Below, piece by piece: positions 56,444-64,000 of a DNA stretch of 64,000 nucleotides. The translations under genes were made by a program, and so were the position numbers. This DNA is from Bremia lactucae (Eukaryota > Oomycota > Peronosporomycetes > Peronosporales > Peronosporaceae). The notes under the pieces were generated by a model. That model ran no database searches. It had not been told where the DNA came from and saw nothing but the letters and a program-made list of their open reading frames with translations. The number at the start of each line of letters is the position of its first letter. The stretch's first letter is position 1. Location: assembly GCF_004359215.1 (NCBI RefSeq), contig NC_090617.1, positions 4,520,744 to 4,584,743 on the forward strand, in the 5' to 3' direction.

Positions 56444-57490
56444 TTAATAGCGACGGCGGGAACACTTGCCGCCACTTAATTCTTGCCGTGTGGAAGGCTG
56501 AGTTATGGTTGGAGCGGCTGGGGCTACAGACGGGATAGCCGGTGTAACCTTCGGATTTACAGCCCCATAAAAGTCCACATCGCTCACTTTCGGCATATCT
56601 GTGGTACCAGAAGTCGGATCTTTTCCGATTTCTGAAACATTATTATTATTCGAAAGTATTGGCGTGGCCGACTTCTCGATCGTATCAAATGTATATACGT
56701 CAGCATTCGATGTGTCTGTTTCGCTGTCGTTAGCGACACCCTCCAAGTTTGGGTCTTCCGAATCCGCAGTAATACTTGTTGTCATTTTAAAGGCACCTGT
56801 TGTGTTATCAGCACCTTTCCGCGACGGAGTCGTCAGTGTTGTGGGCATCTGCTCTGGATTGGTTTCATCAGTGACGATGTTTGCAGTGCTGCTCACCTGT
56901 CCAGTAAGTGGGACGCAATTTACATAAAGCTGCCACGGAAGGCCGTGCAAAGCAATCCAGTACGACTGCATCATCTTTGCCCCGATGCATACATTGACAT
57001 CGTAGGGTAGCAAAGCAGGCACTTCTGGATAATTCACGGCACAATTGGAGTCCGTAAACGCCAATTTGTCATCACACCATACTTCGCAAGGTCCCTGGTG
57101 AGAAATCCCAAAGTCTTTCCATACCACCTTCGCTGGTAAGTCGCGCTCGGTACCGTTGGCGACCGAGAAGCCACACTCTGGCGAAGCTGTGCCAAACCTG
57201 TCCAGCGAACGCAGTACCATGGTCTTGTCGGCAAGATCCTTCAGCGACGTATATGTGCTGGCATTAAAAGCCTTCCAATAGGCTTCCGTATTTCCCTCGG
57301 GAGATGTTCCGTAGGACATCTTTGTGGGTACAGGAAGGTATTTTTGGCCATCGATGCTCCCGGAATATTCTGTGATGGGAAAGTTCTCCGGCCACGTTGG
57401 TGCAGGTTCGACAACATAGCTGTGAGCTTTCGTCATGGCGGTAAGCATTGCCACTTTTGCAGCAAATACAGTCAAATACGGCGAAACCAT
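56444..57490 (-). CDS. Secreted AA17-type lytic polysaccharide monooxygenase, copy 3 (long tail)
   Basis: 348 residues on the minus strand. Signal peptide 1-22 (YLTVFAAKVAMLTAMTKA), then His23 as the mature N-terminus. The second copper-ligand candidate is H131 in ISHQGPCEVWCDD. Cysteines 106, 135, 139, 150, 168 and 192 correspond to those of copies 1 and 2, and YWIALHGLPWQLY is conserved. It is more diverged (EPAPTWPENF, an insertion near 95-101), and its Ser/Thr/Asn-rich tail is about 150 residues, twice that of the others. It still ends GGKCSRRRY. The long disordered tail could be a linker or a wall-binding extension. Intron-free. The family call rests on the shared motifs. Confidence 0.86.
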   Translation of the reverse strand: MVSPYLTVFAAKVAMLTAMTKAHSYVVEPAPTWPENFPITEYSGSIDGQKYLPVPTKMSYGTSPEGNTEAYWKAFNASTYTSLKDLADKTMVLRSLDRFGTASPECGFSVANGTERDLPAKVVWKDFGISHQGPCEVWCDDKLAFTDSNCAVNYPEVPALLPYDVNVCIGAKMMQSYWIALHGLPWQLYVNCVPLTGQVSSTANIVTDETNPEQMPTTLTTPSRKGADNTTGAFKMTTSITADSEDPNLEGVANDSETDTSNADVYTFDTIEKSATPILSNNNNVSEIGKDPTSGTTDMPKVSDVDFYGAVNPKVTPAIPSVAPAAPTITQPSTRQELSGGKCSRRRY

Positions 57491-57503
57491 TGCAAGGGTG
57501 ATT

Positions 57504-57520
57504 AAATTTTGGAAATGATT
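57504..57520 (-). promoter_or_regulatory. Possible oomycete initiator before AA17 copy 3
   Basis: On the minus strand the sequence is AATCATTTCCAAAATTT, 14-30 bases upstream of the ATG. TCATT followed by an A/T-rich CAAAATTT block fits the oomycete Inr plus flanking promoter region quite well. Confidence 0.5.
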
Positions 57521-58723
57521 ACAATGCCATCGTGTTAATTTTGCATTTCGTAAAGTACTTTATACTCTTTTTTTCAGATTTGACAGAGATGCCACCATAT
57601 GGAGCTTATTCCATCACCAGATGATTTAAATATTTGACTCACGCCTGTAATATGAGCGAAATCGCCAAACATTGATGTCTCGATATCTACCGGAAGCTAT
57701 ACTCCGATGCATACATACATATTTTACTGATAACGCAACGAGACTTTGCTTGTAAGAGGGTGCCGTCTCTCATCCAAGGAAAGAGGCGTGCTGAATTACC
57801 GCGATTTAGGGATAACTCCGTAAAGATCGTCCATCGGTCATCCTCGTAAGCTTTCGCATGTGTTGTGAACGAAGGTTCGCTTACAATTTAGCAGTGAAAG
57901 TTTTTTACAATAATTATGCACACAATTTCCATGAACTCTATTCTTTTATGTGGAATGCAGTCCGAGAGACTACTGGTGAAGTTCGTAAAGGACGGCCTTC
58001 AAGATCCAGCGTTAAGTCGTAACATATTTCTCAGCAAACAAAGAGAATGTGCACTGATTTGATAGGCATTAAGTTCGAATCCGTCTTGACAGTTTTTTAA
58101 AGTTTGGAAGCGCTTAACTTAACAAACTGTCGTTTTAGTAATAACTGATATATGTGGTAAATTCATTAGCACAAACATTCGCTTATTTGAAAGGCAAGCA
58201 TGCACTTCCGCAAAAGTTAGTACAATAAAATCATCCTCCAACGACTAACTGAAATGAATGCGCAAGAGCGCATCTCCGAACCTTGTCGCTTATTTTCAGC
58301 TCAACTTCTCCCTCGTGCTCGATTTGCTGCTCTTTCGTTTCGCTCTTTTTTTATGACTTGCCAATCAACTGCAAGCGCTCTTGGCTTTTTCTCATATTTT
58401 CTCACCTATTAAAAAAGAGCAATTAACGTCGCCAAACGAAAGCACGGTTTCTGGTGTCCCCCAAAGCAGTCACACCCTTCACTCTTCTCTCATTATTGGG
58501 GTGTGTGGCTATAGCGATTCCCTAATGTATATAGGGGGCGTCCTTAAGACAATTCTTAAGGAATGTATGTTGATCTTTAGATGCAGTAAAATGACCCATA
58601 TAGTTAAAGTATTTTATATGACGTTTTGTGGGGGAGGTGTGTGGCAATATTGTGGCTATACCGGCTCGTGGTATATTATTTAACAAATTTAAATTAAATC
58701 CTATCAGAATAGAAACTATGTGA
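57521..58723. other. Intergenic, no gene recognised
   Basis: AT-rich upstream flank of AA17 copy 3. The frame at 58381-58683 has no recognisable domain. A short perfect stem (CCTTAAGA-CAAT-TCTTAAGG) lies near 58541-58560. Confidence 0.5.
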
Positions 58724-58828
58724 CTTATTGGTGGTGTAACTGGTGCAGCAATGTCTGATTCAGGTTTAGATATTGCATTGCATGATACTTATTATACCGT
58801 AAGTCATTTTCATTATGTATTATCACTG
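58724..58828 (+). other. cox1: Nuclear insertion of a mitochondrial cox1 fragment (NUMT)
   Basis: One frame of 35 codons reads [20 protein letters not shown], then [14 protein letters not shown]. This is the heme-copper region of cytochrome c oxidase subunit 1, with the conserved HDTYY and HFHYVLS motifs. Codon use is A/T-ending, as in mitochondrial DNA. There is no open frame or mitochondrial sequence on either side, so it is a short stray copy, not a gene. The expected motif after VLS (an M-G-A) is lost. Confidence 0.85.
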
Positions 58829-59655
58829 GATGCCATGTCAACCATGGCATGCCTAGGATGAGGTCTTTTGGACTCTACGTACCTTGCATCGAGAATTCCA
58901 TTACAGGATAAATCACTAGAGCTGACGCTGCGTTAACATATATTAAGAAGATAGCTTTAACCTATATTCAAAGGCACGCTCTGCTGCACATACACGTAAT
59001 GATTAACGATCCGCATCGTGTTCAAAAACTCCTACTTCCTGAAAAATTGGATTTTGCGTTCCGACAAGACTAGCTTAAGTACAGACTGAAATGTTAGCTG
59101 GGTGCCTCAAGAACGACACTGCTTAACAACTGTTGAACGGCTTTTTATGGCGATATTCGAATACTGTTATAAAAAAATATTCCGAATTCAGCACGCATAA
59201 TATCGAGGTCACGAAAAACTTCACCTTTTTGCTACACCTTTTATACTGTTCGATTTATAGAGAAGATGCGCTTACGATCAGTAAACAGAAAAGGAATTCG
59301 TTAATCTTCCACGGTAATGGCACAAACGTACATAATACCATCGACAAACGAACATAAGGTCCTTGATGCTCGCTGCGTTTTTACAAGCATTGAGATTTAA
59401 GATGCAACTTCTCCTTTTGTAGCGTAGCGATCTCAATTTTGACAGGTACTTCCTGGTGCGCGAGAAATGGCTTGCATATCATCTTTTCTCAGTGCCTATT
59501 GACTGGTCATACACGATGAAAGATTTTTTTTATTATTTTTTTATATATAAACTCAAATTGCTGCTCGATCTGTTAACACAAGTTTGACGGGCTCGAATTG
59601 TTTATTGCACCAGCTTAACGTGATAAATCGCGTTGACATTCTCTAAAAAAAAAGC
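58829..59655. other. Intergenic, no gene recognised
   Basis: AT-rich, with only short frames (59133-59357). It lies between the cox1 fragment and the AA17 pseudogene. Confidence 0.5.
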
Positions 59656-60200
59656 TTATTGGCATATTTTAAGGCGTGCTTCGGCGCTTATTACCATCTG
59701 AAGCACCAAATGCAAAATGTTGAAAGTTACACCAATGCGTTTGCAGCCAGCAAATACAAATTTCTTAAGGAGCTAATCGATGACGACGCTTTGATTACCG
59801 TGAATGGTGCTCCATTGACATGCGGAAATGCCGATCCCGCCAGCTTTAGAAGAAGGATTTACGGCGTCACACGAAGACCCATGTGAAGTCTGGTGCGACA
59901 ATGAACGCGCATACCAAGATGATAATTGCCCTGCCCATTTTACGACTGCCCCTGCCCGATCGCCGTGCAACAACAGACACAAACGCATGTTTTCTTATAC
60001 TATACGGGATGGCCATGCACGACCGAGCTGGCAAATACATGTCCACTGTGCTCTGCTAAGTGGCCGTTCAGTGCCACCTCAGATAACAACGTCTGGTGGA
60101 TGTTTACCAACAACTACAACAAATTCTTCATATACGAAGTACTTGTCAGTTTACCCCTTCATTGACCCCTTCACCTCTCCATCGACCACTCCGCCATGTA
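59656..60200 (+). pseudogene. AA17-type LPMO pseudogene, copy 4
   Basis: The first frame (59659-59886) reads SYTNAFAASKYKFLKELIDD, matching AYWTAFNASTYKTLKDLA of copy 1, then a short CG-N-A-D-P segment. After a frameshift at about 59830-59850 the second frame reads GFTASHEDPCEVWCDNERAY, then QDDNCPAHFTTAPARSP and RPSWQIHVHCALLSG, matching the second-His and cysteine region. The signal peptide and N-terminal His are missing, and H-Q-G-P has become H-E-D-P. It ends at a stop at 60203. Dead copy, same strand as copies 1 and 2. Confidence 0.75.
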
Positions 60201-60501
60201 GCTAGTTGAAACAAAATCATACAAAAAAGGTAATGTTTACGCCGATAAAAATAATCAAAAATGAATTTGACCTTAAGTTTCGGACATCTACGTCTTGAAA
60301 TTGTACCGATCCAAAGGAACATTTTTGTGAATATGTCAAAAATGACACCCCTATTCAGCGTCGACAAGTAGACAAAGTCAGACGCAGTCTGCCCACTCGT
60401 GTCGGGTGACGATGAATCTGATTCACTTGATATTACCGGAAACGACAATGAATGTGGCTCAGTGAATTTCGCCAGAGATGACGAAGCGGATAATAGGTTT
60501 G

Positions 60502-60939
60502 TGTAACGGGGCGTGTCGTTACATGAATTTAAAACTTATAGGTTGTTAATTAATATATTATCTAAATGGTGGATAATATTTGAAGAATATATTTCACGTA
60601 TTAATATTCTAAAGGCTTATCCATTGGTAGATGTAGGCCATTATATCTACTTGCACCGCGGTCCAGTCAGCGCTGGACGCGCGAAAAGGGAGAGAGCGAT
60701 ATGTCTTAATTACATGTTCTGTATTAATTTATTATTAATTTATTATTAAATAAATAGAATCCGAAAAACTTAATTCTATTATATACAGTTTTCTTTTAAC
60801 CCTCTTTAAAGAAGTTTTTGAATAGAGTCTTCCTCTGCACGTACTAGTGTACGTGAAGTGACGTGAGGCACCACTCGCACTAAAGGAGTGATAAGTGGAC
60901 TTGTACTGAAGCAGTACAAGTCGGTAGTGCCCTGTTACA
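60502..60939 (+). repeat. 5' LTR of gypsy element B3 (family C LTR)
   Basis: A 438-bp LTR beginning TGTAACGGGG and ending GCCCTGTTACA, followed by CCTGGTAGCACTTTG, which is a good primer-binding site. It contains a perfect stem GACTTGTACT-GAAGC-AGTACAAGTC at about 60899-60922. The 5' tip occurs again at 28253 (-) and 29217 (+). Its pol belongs with family B. Confidence 0.8.
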
Positions 60940-62160
60940 CCTGGTAGCACTTTGTAGTCCGTCCAAAGACCACAGATCTATCATGAGATATAGACATATT
61001 AGAAGATAATGGAAATACGCCTTACGTTACGCGTGATAGCTACTCCTTCCTAAGTGACATAGAGAGGAGTGCGGTCGAACTAATGAGTTCGACCGTAGGG
61101 AACGATGCCGTCTTGGTCATGCTGTCCGGTTTGGTCGGAGATGCCCTTCATTAGGCCATCGCCAAATTCATACAACATGAACTGACGAGGCGAAGGAGAA
61201 AGTAGCCTTGCTTAATCAGCAAGGCTCTAGGGGGGTCGAAGAAGGCTCCCTCTTGAAATGGTTTGTCGAGTCAAACGATGCCATAAATCTCGTCACATCG
61301 TCAACGAGCAATGCAAGTCGCATTTGCTCATTCAAATTTGGCAAGTCGTGCCAAAACTTGGGTATTAAGCCTTAAGTTGGGCAACCATATGTCTTTAAGT
61401 CGCTAGAGGCTTTCAATGCCCGGCTCAACCAGACGCTTGAACCACAAAGGCTGAGTTTAGAGCTCGATCAGGGCTTATGAAACGCAAGCAAGGCAAGCGT
61501 GATGTTCACGCTTATGCCCAGCATATATGACTCTTGGCAAGTTGTATCACCAATAACCCAGTCCATGGACACATGCTGATTCCAATGTTCATGCAAGGTC
61601 TACCGGATGGTCCCGCGAAATCCCACCTGTTCCGCTTGGAACTGGATACGCTTGAAGATGCAATATCCGTTGCGGAACAGGAAGACTTTAGCTTGAGACA
61701 GGCTCGAGCTTGTTCGTCATCATATCGTCCCCCAAAACGACACGAACAGAGAGGGTCAAAATCTATGGACCTATCTTATGTCGAACGCTAAAAGCCTCGC
61801 TTTTCGAACAATACGCGATTGCGGATATGCAATCGCTGCCAAAAGTTAAGGATACTTCGCTCGTGCGTGCAGTGGCATACGTACGGCACCAAGAATTACG
61901 GAACGTAATTACGCCAAAAAGGTTACGGTCGCGGGTCCGACGTTGTTGCAAAATCGCAACAGCGAGGCGGACCGCGAAAAACGATCGGCGCAACGCCCTA
62001 TACATCTAACAATCTCAAGAGAATTTGCAAATCTCTTTACTAAAGTTGCTCCATAACCCAATCATTATGTATCTCTGCACTTGGCGATGAGGTATTCCTC
62101 ATCACCTACAATTTTAGAGTGACAAATATTTTTCCACCTAGAGCCCTAGTGGATGGTGAA
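60940..62160 (+). pseudogene. Gag of gypsy element B3
   Basis: The open stretch 61534-61791 reads LIPMFMQGLPDGPAKSHLF, RLELDTLEDAISVAEQEDF and SLRQARACSSSYRPPKRHE, ending KSMDLSYVER. This matches B1 Gag (8225-8160) and B2 (36263). A zinc-knuckle remnant follows in another frame (RICNRCQKLRILR, 61825 region). Stops are scattered throughout, and the capsid start near 61010 is decayed. Confidence 0.7.
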
Positions 62161-63227
62161 TCGTCAATAAACTCTTTTCATCGCCAGTCGCTATAGGTCG
62201 TCGGCTCAAATATGTTGAACGCGACATCCCTTGAACGAGGATGACGGTGCGTCTTGCGATAGGCGCATCGATAACAGTGATGAAACGCGCAGTGAAATTT
62301 CACTACACTTTAAAGATTTACAGTACGATGATGAATTCATCGTTCTCGATTTGAATGACAAATTGATGTCATCCTAGGTCTACCTTGGCTTAAAAATATG
62401 AGCCAAGAATCAGCTGGCAGCATCAATCCGTAAATATGCCTGCCACTTGTTCATCAGATGGCCATCTAATAAACGTATTGGAGCGCCCACAAGCGTGTGG
62501 ATATACTAGGAATGAGTGCGAAAATCACAATCGTGGTACGGTCGTCAGTACGACTGCACAAGATCACAGTGTGATTACAAATCACACTGTGGAATCAGCT
62601 GCCGGCGGCAGTGCGAATGCACAGGCAGCGCCGAAGGTTTACCACTCGAATAAGTTAAGCGGATTGAGACATGAATGTACGCCTAGCGGGCGACATTAAA
62701 AGAATATACCGGTTGTCCAAAATGGGCGACACGATGATCCTATGTCGAGTAGAAAGTCGACCGTAGAGAACCCGAGTGTGATAGCGCAATCACAGTCAAG
62801 AGAAGTTGATGGACTAAGTCCCCACTTACTTGAGGGATTTTTTTCTAAACTCATTAATGCTGAAGTAATAAGACATCAACATCCCGAAAGATTTTTACCA
62901 CGGCTTCCTGTATATAAATCCCAGCAAGAAATCAAGACATTGAATACCTTGGTGAATGACGGATCAAGAGTAGGTGCTTATGCTCTTGATCTGTATGCGC
63001 CTCCGAAGCTAATTTCGGAGATTACTCAATTACTAACCATAGAACCGAAGCGGTTGCTGAGAGATCTGAATGATGGTAAAATCAAGCAGATCTACGTATT
63101 CGTCACAGAGGACGATTACGTAACCGACATTCGGTCAGCGGTAATTTTTGCAGAGAACGAACGGGTTCTCAGCCGCTCATCGATGGACGAAAGTGTCCTC
63201 GATGTGAAGACTCTATTTGAAAGATAA
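62161..63227 (+). pseudogene. Protease remnant and conserved pol linker, element B3
   Basis: The protease start is degenerate (ALVDGESSINSFHRQSL, about 62140-62190). The linker before reverse transcriptase is open for 161 codons (62742-63227): KLISEITQLLTIEPKRLLRD, KIKQIYVFVTEDDYVTDIRS and SSMDESVLDVKTLFER. B1 (6709-6497) and B2 (37660-37780) carry the same segment. I do not recognise the fold; conservation of this long stretch argues that it is a real domain of family-B Pol. Confidence 0.6.
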
Positions 63228-64000
63228 AGTACTCATTCTTGGGAGTCACTCAAGGGAAATCCTCTATACAAGGATTTAATAGAACTTAAGATTGTATTCC
63301 CTGACGCAGCTCCATGCGAGTTGCCTAAGGATAAAGGCACTCGACATGAGATCGAGCTCAAACTGGGCTCGAAATACTGTGTCATGAAGCTGTGACCACT
63401 TCCTCGTGAACAAGTACTTGCGATCGATAAATTATATGCCGATCGAGTAAAAGCGGGCCGTGTGAGGGAGTCAATCTCCCCACATAGCTCTCCGACCTTC
63501 TGTGTGCGAAAGGCCACAGGAATGAGGCGAATAGTGCACGCACTCAACTAACTGAATGCTGCAACGGTACCGGCTCAAACGCCGATACCGAGAAAAAACG
63601 TAATCATAGATGGTATGTCTAAGAGTACGATCTTTTCGTCTATAAATCTGATGGATGGTTTCTATCAATTTTTTATGCGTGAACAGGACATCCCGTACAC
63701 AGCAGGGAGCACTTCCAGCGGAATGCTCTGGGAATGGCTAATGCCTCAGGGGCTTAGTAACGCCCCTGCAACGTTTCACAGATGTGTAACAAATCTGTTG
63801 AGACCGGTGCGGGAATTCGCACCGAGTTATTTCGACGATGTATTCGTCCATAGCCGGGCCATGGACGGTAAGACGGACGTGGAAGTTCATAAAACTCACG
63901 TTCGTCAGGTTCTTACACTTATGCGAAAGCATAAGTTGTATGCAAATCTCAAAAAGTGTATATTCGCTGCAAGCGAAATACCACTTCTTGGGTGCATCGT
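63228..64000 (+). pseudogene. Reverse transcriptase, element B3 (cut by window end)
   Basis: WESLKGNPLYKDLIELKIVF (63240 on), EQVLAIDKLYADRVKAGRV, SPHSSPTFCVRKATG, NAATVPAQTPIPRKNVI, TSSGMLWEWLMPQGLSNAPA, then REFAPSYFDDVFVHSRAMDG with the catalytic YFDD at 63828-63839. It continues in the same frame to 64000. Stops at about 63395 and 63550 are the only breaks seen, so this is the best preserved gypsy palm domain here. Confidence 0.85.

Noticed and set aside
58040..58095. Possible tRNA, because GTTCGAATCC (58073-58082) looks like a B-box
   Set aside because: The bases flanking the T-loop do not pair into a T-stem, and no acceptor stem or A-box could be found upstream.
58381..58683. 100-codon frame upstream of the cox1 fragment, considered as more mitochondrial DNA
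   Set aside because: No mitochondrial protein motif and no continuity with the cox1 frame.

Overview
The window is oomycete genomic DNA, most likely from a Phytophthora- or downy-mildew-like member of the Peronosporales. Two things point there. A cluster of secreted proteins matches the oomycete AA17 lytic polysaccharide monooxygenases (LPMOs). The rest is a dense graveyard of Ty3/gypsy, Ty1/copia and LINE elements of the kind common in these genomes. Species cannot be decided from the sequence alone. Nearly all transposon reading frames are broken, and a 42-base N gap (32457-32498) marks a scaffold join.

Layout. 1-8230: gypsy remnants, mainly element B1 on the minus strand (LTR 1206-1717, pol 3517-6550, gag-protease 6497-8230). 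8228-15735: copia fragments in both orientations. 15785-19725: gypsy element E1 (+). 20164-27030: gypsy element A1 (-), with both LTRs and the best preserved integrase. 27031-29237: uncharacterised DNA and a segment flanked by LTR tips. 29238-34262: LINE pieces in conflicting orientation around the gap. 34774-41381: gypsy element B2 (+), fairly complete in order but missing RNase H. 41382-50110: nested fragments of copia F, gypsy B, gypsy E and gypsy A2. 50111-60501: a transposon-poor island with three intact AA17-type LPMO genes (51872-52669 +, 54794-55615 +, 56444-57490 -), one AA17 pseudogene (59656-60200) and a short nuclear copy of mitochondrial cox1 (58724-58828). 60502-64000: 5' half of another gypsy element (B3, +), cut by the window end.

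How the parts relate. The LPMO genes share a signal peptide, an N-terminal histidine after cleavage, a second histidine in an S/T-H-Q-G-P-C-E motif, six matching cysteines, a Ser/Thr-rich tail and a Lys-Cys plus polybasic C-terminus. They look like a tandemly expanded family of secreted, probably pectin-directed, copper oxygenases.

The most unusual transposon feature is an extra reading frame on the opposite strand, between integrase and 3' LTR, in three different gypsy families (A, B, E). It is the best candidate here for an undescribed component.
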